Positions 1 to 6,544 of a stretch of DNA of 14,602 nucleotides are shown here, one piece after another. The translations under genes and the position numbers were made by a program. The notes under the pieces were generated by a model. It was not told the origin of the DNA. It saw nothing but the letters and a program-made list of their open reading frames with translations, and made no database searches. Origin of the DNA: JACCTH01 sp050741915 (GTDB lineage: Bacteria > Actinomycetota > Acidimicrobiia > Spongiisociales > ZC4RG35); assembly GCA_050741915.1 (NCBI GenBank), contig JBOGEX010000155.1, positions 1 through 14,602 of the forward strand, in the 5' to 3' direction. Position 1 is the first letter of the stretch, and the number at the start of each line of letters is the position of its first letter.

Positions 1-145
1 CGAAGGAGGTGAAGGTGTTGCCGGCCACCTTCTCGGTCAGCACCTTGGTGATGGCCGCGGTCAGGGTGGTCTTGCCATGGTCGATGTGACCCATGGTCCC
101 CACGTTGACGTGCGGCTTGGAACGCTCGAACTTCGCCTTACCCAT
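1..145 (-). CDS. tuf: Elongation factor Tu, N-terminal fragment (cut by window edge)
   Basis: EF-Tu is the GTPase that delivers aminoacyl-tRNA to the ribosome in the cytoplasm. Only the first 48 codons are visible. They read MGKAKFERSKPHVNVGTMGH and continue into the G1/P-loop motif GHIDHGKTT (residues 19-27), an essentially invariant EF-Tu signature. The ATG at 145 is preceded by GAGGAG three bases upstream, a clear Shine-Dalgarno site. The gene lies directly downstream of three tRNA genes on the same strand, an association known from other bacteria (for example tRNAs ahead of tufB in E. coli), so co-transcription is likely. The rest of the gene lies to the left of the window. Confidence 0.98.
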   Translation of the reverse strand, partial: MGKAKFERSKPHVNVGTMGHIDHGKTTLTAAITKVLTEKVAGNTFTSF

Positions 146-171
146 TAACTCCTCGCTTGTTTACCTGCCGG

Positions 172-245
172 TAGCGGCGGGCAGACTCGAACTGCCGACC
201 TCTCGATTATGAGTCGAGCGCTCTCACCGACTGAGCTACGCCGCC
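172..245 (-). tRNA. tRNA-Met (anticodon CAT)
   Basis: The cloverleaf folds fully. The acceptor stem is GGCGGCG with CGCCGCT (first pair G-U), the D stem GCTC/GAGC, the anticodon stem CTCGA/TCGAG around loop CTCATAA, and the T stem GGCAG/CTGCC with loop TTCGAGT. The discriminator is A and CCA is not encoded. The anticodon stem lacks the GGG/CCC pairs of initiator tRNA, so this is probably elongator Met. A lysidine-modified Ile2 tRNA with the same CAT anticodon cannot be fully excluded. Confidence 0.96.
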
Positions 246-295
246 CGGTAATTAACTTGTCTCGTCGACGACGCCTTCGAGGCGCCCTCGATCGG

Positions 296-368
296 AGCCC
301 CCTTGCGGAATCGAACCGCAGACCTCCTCCTTACCATGGAGGCGCTCTGCCTGCTGAGCTAAGGGGGC
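296..368 (-). tRNA. tRNA-Thr (anticodon GGT)
   Basis: The cloverleaf is complete. The acceptor stem is GCCCCCT/AGGGGGC, the D stem GCTC/GAGC, the anticodon stem CCTCC/GGAGG around loop ATGGTAA, and the T stem TGCGG/CCGCA with loop TTCGATT. The discriminator is T and CCA is not encoded. It is 50 nt upstream of tRNA-Met in the same transcription direction. Confidence 0.97.
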
Positions 369-422
369 AGGCCAGGTTGTCATGAACCAGTACCGGCCAG
401 GCTTGATTCACTTGGGACCCCG

Positions 423-505
423 TGCCGGGAGAAGGATTTGAACCTCCGAAGGCAGTTGCCGGCAGATTTACAGTCTGCTCCCTTTGGCCGCTCGGGCATC
501 CCGGC
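423..505 (-). tRNA. tRNA-Tyr (anticodon GTA)
   Basis: This is a class II tRNA of 83 nt with a long variable arm. The acceptor stem is GCCGGGA/TCCCGGC, the anticodon stem GCAGA/TCTGC around loop CTGTAAA, and the T stem GGAGG/CCTTC with loop TTCAAAT. The discriminator is A and CCA is not encoded. It is the first tRNA of the Tyr-Thr-Met-tuf series. Confidence 0.97.
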
Positions 506-532
506 GAATTCCAGCCCACTCGGGGCCGCAGA

Positions 533-538
533 ATGATA
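533..538 (-). promoter_or_regulatory. Possible -10 element of the tRNA-tuf operon
   Basis: On the minus strand, TATCAT lies 27 nt upstream of the mature tRNA-Tyr 5' end, a suitable place for a -10 box. No good -35 hexamer is seen at 16-18 nt. A TTGACT at 575-580 is too far away (36 nt). The call rests on position and the single hexamer only. Confidence 0.3.
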
Positions 539-716
539 GACGGCGCAGACCGCGAGCCCGTTACCCCAGAGCCGAGTCAATCATGTCGGCCAAGTCCAAG
601 TTTCCTTTTCGGAACCAACCATCAACAAAGGCAAGGGCTGCTCCCGGTTGGTTTCATCCAAGTCCTAACCCCGGCTGTGTTTCCCTCCTCGCCCCGCGCC
701 ACCCTTTCTGCCGCCT

Positions 717-821
717 AATTCGGTCACTGACGAACGGTTGCTGGCAAATTCGGTTGCGTGCGCCCGGTGCTCGTTCGCCAGCGACCGAATTACCCAACAA
801 GCGTGCGTGAGCGACCGAATT
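717..821. repeat. Symmetric set of four AATTCGGT-type repeats (two direct, two inverted)
   Basis: AATTCGGT occurs at 717-724 and 747-754, and its complement ACCGAATT at 784-791 and 814-821. The two outer spacings are identical (30 bp from repeat to repeat on each arm), so the whole element is an imperfect dyad about 105 bp long. Similarity runs past the octamer: read outward, each copy continues roughly as YRCKNVCG followed by MMCG. The two outer 30-bp units agree at about 23 of 30 positions. The inner pair can form an 11-bp stem with one G-T mismatch and a 23-nt loop. It lies just downstream of the membrane protein gene and far upstream of the tRNAs. It could be a protein-binding array, a cruciform or terminator structure, or a dispersed genomic repeat; the sequence alone does not say which. 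Confidence 0.75.
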
Positions 822-856
822 TGGAGTTGGGACTCGCCCGTTTGTTGCGTAGCTCC

Positions 857-1351
857 TTAAGCGGACCGGAGACCGCGGGATCGGAAGAGGGCGAGGCCAA
901 TCAGCATCGCCAGCCCCACCATGATCCATCCCTGCCAATAGGCCGCCGACACCAGCACCACTCCGACGGTGACAGCCAGGGCAGCGGCGACGGCGAGCCC
1001 GCGATTCAAACGCAGCGCCAGCCGACGTCGAAAGTCGGGAGCGATTTCGGTAAAGCCTCCGCTTCGTTCGACAAAGGCGAGCTGGCGGACCCGTCCCCAG
1101 GCGAGCAAAGCCCCAGTCGCCACCGGATAGGAGACTGCCAGCACGACCCAGAGAGGCCGGACCACAACGAGGGCGATGAGGCAAGCGATGAAGAGAAACC
1201 CAAGAACGCGCAAGGTCGCTCTTAGGTGTGCTTGCGACCAGACCGGCCCGTGCTCAATCCCCAGCACCGAAAAGAGAGCTGCCCAACCAATCACGGCCGC
1301 CGGCGCCAGCAGCGCCAGCGCCAGCGCGATGGATGGATCGAGTTGGATCAA
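857..1351 (-). CDS. Small multi-pass membrane protein of unknown function
   Basis: I do not recognise a family. The protein of about 164 residues is dominated by hydrophobic stretches, consistent with about five transmembrane segments. One lies near the N-terminus, two form a pair around residues 48-87 (each side of an RP turn), and two lie near the C-terminus, separated from the others by a charged loop (ERSGGFTEIAPDFRRRLALRLNR region). The frame is open upstream to an ATG at 1426, but those codons are antiphase to the end of the HtpX-like gene and look like its shadow. I therefore place the start at the TTG at 1351, 10 bp after the HtpX stop. No strong Shine-Dalgarno is visible there, so the start is uncertain. 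Position suggests co-transcription with the protease gene upstream. Confidence 0.6.
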   Translation of the reverse strand: MIQLDPSIALALALLAPAAVIGWAALFSVLGIEHGPVWSQAHLRATLRVLGFLFIACLIALVVVRPLWVVLAVSYPVATGALLAWGRVRQLAFVERSGGFTEIAPDFRRRLALRLNRGLAVAAALAVTVGVVLVSAAYWQGWIMVGLAMLIGLALFRSRGLRSA

Positions 1352-1361
1352 AACAACTTGA

Positions 1362-2225
1362 TCAGACTTGGGCGGCCATTGCCCGCAACCTCTCGATCCG
1401 ATCCTCGATCGGCGGGTGGGTAGCAAAGAGGCTCATCATCCCCCGGCCGCGCCCGCCACGAAACGCCTTCAAAGGATCGGCAATGAAGAGCTGACTCACT
1501 GCCGGGTTGACCTGCATCGGCACCCGGGACGTGCCAGCGCCGAGCTTGGCCAAGGCTGACGCCAGTTGAAGGGGCTGCCCCGTGATCTCGGCGCCACTTC
1601 GGTCCGCCTGGTACTCCCGTGCTCGGGAGATCGCCATCCGGATGATCATCGCCGCGATGGGGGCGATGATTATCGAGAGCAGGGCGGCAATCCCCGCCAG
1701 CGGGTTGCCGCGCTCGTCTCGCCCGCCACCCATGAACAATGCCATCCGGCCAAAGATGCTCAGCGCAGCAGCGAGCATCGCCGCCACCGAGCTAATCAGG
1801 ATGTCGCGGTTTTGCACGTGAGAAAGCTCGTGGGCGAGAACGCCAGTGAGCTCTTCGCGGTTCATCACAGCCAGGATCCCGGTCGTGACCGCCACTGCCG
1901 CGTGCTTGGGGCTGCGACCGGTCGCAAACGCGTTCGGCTGAGGTGACTCGATTACATACATCCGGGGCATCGGCATTCCGGAATGGGTCGTCAGGTTGCG
2001 AACGATCGAGAACACTTCGGGGAGCTGGCTCTCGTCGGCTGGTTTGGCCCGCGAGGCGGCCAAAGCAATCTTGTCCGAGAAGAAGTAAGCCACGAAGTTG
2101 AGGCCGAAAGCGAGGATGATTCCAATCCAGAGCCCTCCCTCACCTCCCAGGCTGTAGCCGAGCCAGAAGACCAGGACGGTCATCAAAGCCAGGAGTCCGA
2201 CTGTCTTGAGGTTGTTGCCCATCAT
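1362..2225 (-). CDS. htpX: HtpX-family membrane zinc metalloprotease (peptidase M48)
   Basis: HtpX proteases are inner-membrane zinc endopeptidases that degrade misfolded membrane proteins and help membrane quality control. The 287-residue protein matches the family length. It has two N-terminal transmembrane segments (about 8-25 and 30-50), then the zinc site H132-E133-L-S-H136 in LAHELSH, with the likely third ligand in REYQADR (E204). Hydrophobic segments at about 145-165 and 178-198 lie between them, and the family RSPKHAAVAVT and THPPIEDRIERL motifs are present. The start is the first of two adjacent ATGs: a TAGAAT sequence ends exactly 6 nt before it, which fits a leaderless transcript, and no Shine-Dalgarno is visible. 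The small membrane protein gene follows 10 bp downstream. Confidence 0.95.
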   Translation of the reverse strand: MMGNNLKTVGLLALMTVLVFWLGYSLGGEGGLWIGIILAFGLNFVAYFFSDKIALAASRAKPADESQLPEVFSIVRNLTTHSGMPMPRMYVIESPQPNAFATGRSPKHAAVAVTTGILAVMNREELTGVLAHELSHVQNRDILISSVAAMLAAALSIFGRMALFMGGGRDERGNPLAGIAALLSIIIAPIAAMIIRMAISRAREYQADRSGAEITGQPLQLASALAKLGAGTSRVPMQVNPAVSQLFIADPLKAFRGGRGRGMMSLFATHPPIEDRIERLRAMAAQV

Positions 2226-2231
2226 GAGCCA

Positions 2232-2237
2232 ATTCTA
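2232..2237 (-). promoter_or_regulatory. Candidate -10 of a leaderless htpX transcript
   Basis: TAGAAT on the minus strand is separated from the ATG at 2225 by six bases (TGGCTC). TANNNT followed by 6-7 nt and the start codon is the usual layout of leaderless actinobacterial genes. No convincing -35 is seen. The same geometry recurs at 8138 and 8751. Confidence 0.5.
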
Positions 2238-2277
2238 GGAAACGCCGGCGCTTTTTATTTGTGGCGCCGCCGGTAGG

Positions 2278-2502
2278 TCAGCGATAGCGCCAGACGATGC
2301 GGCCCTTGGTCGGGTCATAGGTCGAGACATCAACATCGACCTGGTCACCGGGCAGGATCCTGATCCCGCGGCCTCGCGTCATCCGCCCGGCGGCCCGGGC
2401 TCGCACGATAAGGCCACCTTCAACTTCGACCAGGTATGCCGCGTTTCTTTCGAGAGACTTGACCGTGCCCGAGATTCGAATGTACTCGTCCTCGTCGGCC
2501 AT
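2278..2502 (-). CDS. infA: Translation initiation factor IF-1 family protein
   Basis: IF-1 is a small OB-fold protein that binds the ribosomal A site of the 30S subunit during initiation. This 74-residue protein has the family length and core pattern: GTVKSLERNAAYLVEVEGG, then RMTRGRGIRILPGDQVDVDVSTYDPTKGRIVWRYR, corresponding to the conserved IRILPGD-V and Y-D-T-GRI-RY motifs. The usual lysine/asparagine loop is arginine- and glycine-rich. Its ATG overlaps the stop of the upstream RRM gene by one base (TAATG), so translation is probably coupled. Canonical infA usually lies in the ribosomal protein spc region; this location beside an RNA-binding protein and a protease suggests either a relocated infA or a second copy. 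Confidence 0.88.
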   Translation of the reverse strand: MADEDEYIRISGTVKSLERNAAYLVEVEGGLIVRARAAGRMTRGRGIRILPGDQVDVDVSTYDPTKGRIVWRYR

Positions 2503-2879
2503 TAGGGACGGCGTCCGCCGCCCCGGTTACCGGAGCTGGATCGGTTGCCGTAACCACCACCGCTACCGGAGCTGGATCGGTTGCCGTAACCACCGCCGCT
2601 ACTCCCCCGACGATCGCCACCGCCACGGGGTCGATCGGTCTTGGGGCGTGCTTCGTTGACGGTCACGCGCCGTCCGTCGATGTCGGTGCCGTCGAGCTCT
2701 TCGATCGCTCGCTTGGCTTCCTCGGCGCTGTCCATCTCGACGAAGCCGAAACCGCGCGACCGGCCCGTGTCCCGGTCGGTGGCGACGTTGGCGGAACCGA
2801 CGGTTCCAAACCGGCTGAAGAGAGTGTTGAGGCTCTCCGAGGTGGTGGAGAAGGGAAGGTTCCCTACGTATATGTTCAT
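2502..2879 (-). CDS. Glycine-rich RNA-binding protein with one RRM domain
   Basis: The protein (125 residues) has a single N-terminal RNA-recognition motif. RNP2 is IYVGNL at residues 3-8 and RNP1 is RGFGFVEM at 42-49, with the expected DGR-V-V-N-A end of the domain near 67-77. A low-complexity Gly/Ser/Arg/Asn tail follows (about 84-125), containing two GGGYGNRSSSGS-type repeats. Bacterial proteins of this kind bind single-stranded RNA and are often cold-induced, although nothing here shows regulation. The ATG at 2879 is chosen because it starts the RRM directly and has AGAAGG five bases upstream; the open frame extends 11 codons further. The stop overlaps the start of the IF-1 gene. Confidence 0.93.
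   Translation of the reverse strand: MNIYVGNLPFSTTSESLNTLFSRFGTVGSANVATDRDTGRSRGFGFVEMDSAEEAKRAIEELDGTDIDGRRVTVNEARPKTDRPRGGGDRRGSSGGGYGNRSSSGSGGGYGNRSSSGNRGGGRRP
2528..2599 (-). repeat. In-frame 36-bp tandem duplication in the RRM protein tail
   Basis: Two adjacent 36-bp copies (2528-2563 and 2564-2599) differ at a single base. Each encodes the 12-residue unit GGGYGNRSSSGS in the glycine-rich tail. The near identity at DNA level suggests a recent duplication that may vary in copy number between strains. Confidence 0.9.
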
Positions 2880-3188
2880 GTCGACCTTCTGATTCGGGTG
2901 GGGGCAACCCACGTGAATTCTTCTACGGGCATGCCCTACGTCGCACCCTCAGGTGACATCGTTAAGTAATACCAGCACACAGTGTAGGGGATTGCCGAAC
3001 CAATCTGTACACCCAAGAGCGCTTTTGTTAGTGACCAGCCCGTCCACGACCGCGGGGTATGAACCTTGTCGCCGCTCCAGTTTCGAGTTAGTACCAGCCA
3101 AACTTCCTCGCGCTCTCAGTGGCGAGGCTCACCAACAAGGTATATCGTCTCAGCAGGACGGATGCTCATCAGAGAAGGGACGACTTGA
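2880..3188. other. Intergenic region between divergent RRM and subtilase genes
   Basis: No gene is seen in these 309 bp. The region must hold the promoters for both the minus-strand RRM/IF-1 pair and the plus-strand protease. It is less GC-rich than the genes. It includes a palindrome GGGCATGCCC (2928-2937) in the RRM leader, three spaced occurrences of a GTTAGTNACCAGC-like sequence (ACCAGC at 2971, 3034 and 3093), and a possible promoter for the protease at 3066-3094. The AGAAGGGA at about 3172-3179 is the likely ribosome binding site of the protease. Confidence 0.6.
3066..3094 (+). promoter_or_regulatory. Possible sigma-70-type promoter of the subtilase gene
   Basis: TTGTCG at 3066-3071 and TAGTAC at 3089-3094 are separated by 17 bp. 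A start near 3101 would give a leader of about 88 nt. A second candidate -10, TATCGT at 3143-3148, lacks a good -35. This is a hexamer-level match only. Confidence 0.3.
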
Positions 3189-6100
3189 ATGAGACGGTTC
3201 GTGGTCTTCGGCGCGTTCTTCGCGCTGGTCGGGGGGTTGCTGGCGCCGGCGGCGGTCGTCGCCCAGGAGGGGGATCTAGAAGTATCGGCCGACGTAGAGC
3301 CGGCCGCACGAGTACAAGCCGATAAGGCACCCTCAAGTGGCTTGGCACAAACCGATCCCGAGCTACTCGGTCGCACCGACGCTTCGCCTATTTCGGTTCT
3401 GATCAAGCTCGATTACGACGCTACGGCCAGCTACCGCGGGGGTGTCAGAGGATTTGCCGCCACCAGCCCCTCGGCGACTGGTCGGCCCCTCACCGGCTCC
3501 TCGGTGGCCGAGAGCCGCTACAACGAGCACATAGCTGCCGTCGAAGGGTCCGCGGTCGCAGAGCTTCGCCGTCGAGTCCCGAGCGCAATCGTGGGTCGAA
3601 GCCTGCGGGTCGTGTACGGGGGAGTGTCCGCAGTTATTCCCGCCAACATGGTGGCTGAGGTACTTGCCATTCCCGGCGTGGTTGCCGTCCAATTAGACAG
3701 ACTGTTGCAACCGCTGACAGACTCGAGCCCTGAGTTTGTCAATGCCCCTTACGACCAGTTGGGCACCACTGCCAATGCTGGCCAGGGCACCATTTTGGGG
3801 AACCTCGATACCGGCATCTGGCCGGAGCATCCTTCTTTCGCCGATCTAGGGAACTTGTCGGCGCCACCGGGACCTGCCCGCGAGTGCAACTATGGCGAGA
3901 ACCCCCTGACACCAGCGAACGACCCGTTCGTGTGTCAGAACAAGCTGATCGGCGGAGCTCACTTCACCGACAACTACGACGCCATCCTCGGTGACGACCC
4001 CTTCGCCGGCACCGCCCGCGACGGCGACGGTCACGGCACTCATACCTCCAGCACTTCTGCTGGCAACATCGTCGACTCAGCCATGGTTTTTGGAGTCGAG
4101 CGGGGCCCGATCAACGGGCTCGCCCCCGGCGCCTATGTCATGGAGTACAAAGTCTGTGGCCCCCAGGGTTGTTTCAGCTCCGACTCGGCAGCCGCTGTGG
4201 CCCAAGCGATTCTCGATGGAGTGGACGTAATCAACTTCTCCATCTCCGGCGGCACCAACCCATTCACCGACCCCGTGGAGTTGGCCTTCCTCGATGCCTA
4301 CGCCGCCGGCGTCTTCGTCTCCGCCTCGGCCGGGAACTCGGGCCCGGCTGCGGGAACGGTCAACCACGTGGGACCGTGGACCACCACCGTGGCCGCCTCC
4401 ACTCAGACCAGGGAGTTCGCAAGCACCTTGACTCTCAACGCCGATAACGGTGACACGTTTACCGTCGACGGGGCGTCCATCACTGCCGGAGCGGGTCCGT
4501 TACCAGTGGTGTTGGCGCGCGACTTCCCCGGATTTGTAGATGCCCTTTGCAGTACTGCGGCCCCCGCCGGAATCTTCGAGGGTCTGATCGTTGCCTGCCA
4601 GCGGGGAGTCCAGGCCAGGGTTTTCAAAGGGTTCAACGTCCTCCAAGGGGGCGCCGAGGGAATGGTTCTTTACAACCCGACCCTGGCCGACAACGAGACC
4701 GACAATCACTGGCTGCCGACCGTCCACCTGGCCGACGGTACCGATTTCGTCGCCTTCATGGATGGCCACACCGGTGTCACCGGCTCGTTCACGGCCGGCA
4801 CGCCCCGAGACGGGCAGGGCGACGTGATGGCGGCCTTTTCCTCACGAGGGCCGGGAGGGTTGGTGATCAAACCCGATATCACCGCGCCGGGGGTACAGAT
4901 CTTGGCCGGAGCGAGCCCGGTTCCTGCTCCTGCTGCGGATGGTGGCGGACCCCCTGGAGAGTTCTTCCAAGCCATTGCCGGAACCTCAATGTCCTCACCC
5001 CACGTGGCGGGCGCCGGCTTGTTGCTGCGGGCACTGCATCCGAACTGGACACCGGGCCAGATCAAGTCAGCCCTGATGACGACCGCCATCCAGAACGTGG
5101 TCAAAGAGGACCTCTCAACACCGGCGGGTCCCTTGGACTTCGGAGGCGGCCGCATCGACATCGGAATGGCTGGGTCTGCCGGCGTGACCTTCGACGAGAC
5201 TGCCTTCGATTTCTTCGCCCTCGGTGGCGACGAGCTGAACGCTGTCCACCTTAACCTGCCGTCAATCAACATCCCGATCCTGGCGGGCAGTCTTACCACC
5301 CGACGGGTAGCGGCTAACACCGGGAACGGGGCGGTGACCTACCGAGTGACCACCGCCGCGCCGGCGAAAACCGCGATTGAGGTGAGCCCGAAGCAGCTTG
5401 CGGTTGGACCCGGACAGTCCGCCGACCTGAGGATCACAGTCAGGACAACGGCAACGTCCGGCACCCATTTCGGACAGATCACCCTCACCCCCCGCGGGGG
5501 AGGAGTGCCCCTCCACCTGCCAGTGGTTTTCGTCGCCGGTCAAGGCGGTGTGGCCTTGACCAGCTCGTGCAACCCCGCCCAGATAGCGCACGGGACCACG
5601 TCGACATGTGACGTGTCAGCCGTCAACAACGGGTTCAACCAGGCGACGGTCGAGCTCACCAGCACGTTGTCGAACAACCTCATCATCGAAGAGGTGATCG
5701 GAGCCGATCAGCAGGGCGCCCGACGAGCCCACCTGGGTCCGGTTGATCTGGCGCCTGCCCTGCTGGGAGTGCCATCGGTCGATCCGGGCGCCCTGTTCGG
5801 GTATATCCCGCTCGACGCCTTCGGGGTGACTCCCATCGCGATCGGTGATGAGGAGGCGATCAACTTCAACGTCCCGTCCTTCGTCTACAACGGGCAGACC
5901 TTCACCTCGCTCGGGGTTGTTTCCAATGGATATGTCGTCGTGGGAGGGGCCACCGCCGAGGATATCGAGTGCTGCAACCTGCCTACGGGACCCGACCCAG
6001 CCCGCCCCAACAACCATCTCGCCCCGTTCTGGACCGATCTTGATGGAACTTCGGCCCCAGGCATCTTCATTGCCCTCCTCACCGACGGGGTCAACAGCTG

Positions 6101-6470
6101 GCTCGTGGTCGAGTTCCGGCTCAATGTGTTTGGCACATCTGACCTTCAGACGTTCCAAACCTGGATCGGAGTCGACGGGGTGCAAGACATCACGTATGCC
6201 TACGACCTGGCAAATCTGCCGAGCGACCCGGGCATGCCGTTCCTTGTAGGAGCCGAGAACCCGACCGGAGAAGGCGAAATGGAAGCCGTCCTCCCAACTG
6301 AGGACTTGCGAGTGACCAGCACCGATCCTGAGCCGGGCGATAGCGTCTCCTACCAGATCGTAGTTAGGGGAAGCAGCGTTGGTAATGGAACCGTTACAAC
6401 CGAGATGGTGGCATCGACCGTCGCCGGTGTAACAGTGGTGACGGCGCGGCTGAAGGTGACGCCCTCATAA
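3189..6470 (+). CDS. Secreted subtilisin-like serine protease (S8) with PA domain and C-terminal beta domains
   Basis: This 1093-residue extracellular protease starts with a clear signal peptide (MRR, hydrophobic core, likely cleavage AVVA-QE after residue 25). An I9-type propeptide region (about 65-175) comes next, then the S8 catalytic domain. The catalytic residues are visible: D207 in LDTGIWPEHPSF, H282 in GDGHGTHTSS, oxyanion N383 in SASAGNSGP, and S600 in GTSMSSPHVAG. A PA-type insert (about 430-535) lies between Asn and Ser, as in cucumisin/C5a-peptidase-like subtilases. A Fn3-like domain follows (about 690-800). A long C-terminal part contains a nidogen-like segment (about 898-1010; LGVVSNGYVVV, LAPFWTDLDG). 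No LPXTG or C-terminal membrane anchor is seen, so it is probably released. AGAAGGGA precedes the ATG at normal spacing. The gene stands alone and ends at a strong terminator. Confidence 0.96.
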   Translation: MRRFVVFGAFFALVGGLLAPAAVVAQEGDLEVSADVEPAARVQADKAPSSGLAQTDPELLGRTDASPISVLIKLDYDATASYRGGVRGFAATSPSATGRPLTGSSVAESRYNEHIAAVEGSAVAELRRRVPSAIVGRSLRVVYGGVSAVIPANMVAEVLAIPGVVAVQLDRLLQPLTDSSPEFVNAPYDQLGTTANAGQGTILGNLDTGIWPEHPSFADLGNLSAPPGPARECNYGENPLTPANDPFVCQNKLIGGAHFTDNYDAILGDDPFAGTARDGDGHGTHTSSTSAGNIVDSAMVFGVERGPINGLAPGAYVMEYKVCGPQGCFSSDSAAAVAQAILDGVDVINFSISGGTNPFTDPVELAFLDAYAAGVFVSASAGNSGPAAGTVNHVGPWTTTVAASTQTREFASTLTLNADNGDTFTVDGASITAGAGPLPVVLARDFPGFVDALCSTAAPAGIFEGLIVACQRGVQARVFKGFNVLQGGAEGMVLYNPTLADNETDNHWLPTVHLADGTDFVAFMDGHTGVTGSFTAGTPRDGQGDVMAAFSSRGPGGLVIKPDITAPGVQILAGASPVPAPAADGGGPPGEFFQAIAGTSMSSPHVAGAGLLLRALHPNWTPGQIKSALMTTAIQNVVKEDLSTPAGPLDFGGGRIDIGMAGSAGVTFDETAFDFFALGGDELNAVHLNLPSINIPILAGSLTTRRVAANTGNGAVTYRVTTAAPAKTAIEVSPKQLAVGPGQSADLRITVRTTATSGTHFGQITLTPRGGGVPLHLPVVFVAGQGGVALTSSCNPAQIAHGTTSTCDVSAVNNGFNQATVELTSTLSNNLIIEEVIGADQQGARRAHLGPVDLAPALLGVPSVDPGALFGYIPLDAFGVTPIAIGDEEAINFNVPSFVYNGQTFTSLGVVSNGYVVVGGATAEDIECCNLPTGPDPARPNNHLAPFWTDLDGTSAPGIFIALLTDGVNSWLVVEFRLNVFGTSDLQTFQTWIGVDGVQDITYAYDLANLPSDPGMPFLVGAENPTGEGEMEAVLPTEDLRVTSTDPEPGDSVSYQIVVRGSSVGNGTVTTEMVASTVAGVTVVTARLKVTPS

Positions 6471-6489
6471 GGATCGGCGCCATCTAGAT

Positions 6490-6523
6490 AGAAAAGAGCC
6501 GGTCTCGAGACCGGCTCTTTTCT
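6490..6523. terminator. Perfect 34-bp palindromic bidirectional terminator
   Basis: The sequence is a perfect inverted repeat centred on 6506/6507. It has an AGAAAAGAGCCGG arm and its complement, so transcripts from either side form a GC-rich hairpin followed by a T-rich run (CTTTTCT). It lies between the convergent protease and lipoprotein genes, 20 bp past one stop and 22 bp past the other, and can end both. Confidence 0.93.
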
Positions 6524-6544
6524 CTATGAGTCAGCAAACCTTCG

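Larger units (their letters stand above)
506..856. other. Gene-free stretch between tRNA-Tyr and the membrane protein gene
   Basis: I see no credible gene here: the open frames lack any family resemblance. The stretch holds a possible tRNA promoter element near 533-538, a loose 8-bp inverted repeat AACCAACC/GGTTGGTT (613-620 and 646-653), and the AATTCGGT repeat set at 717-821, described separately. The right end lies immediately downstream of the stop of the minus-strand membrane protein gene. Confidence 0.7.

Noticed and set aside
613..653. Inverted repeat AACCAACC/GGTTGGTT as a regulatory hairpin
   Set aside because: The stem is only 8 bp around a 25-nt loop with no T-run or gene nearby in phase, so chance is a good explanation.
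1352..1426. Upstream extension of the small membrane protein to the ATG at 1426
   Set aside because: Those codons overlap the end of the HtpX gene in another frame and are charged and low-complexity, unlike the hydrophobic N-terminus that follows.
4547..5320. Long open frames (up to 235 codons) on both strands inside the subtilase gene
   Set aside because: They are arginine- or proline-rich shadows typical of high-GC coding DNA, and the subtilase frame there carries the catalytic serine and conserved motifs.
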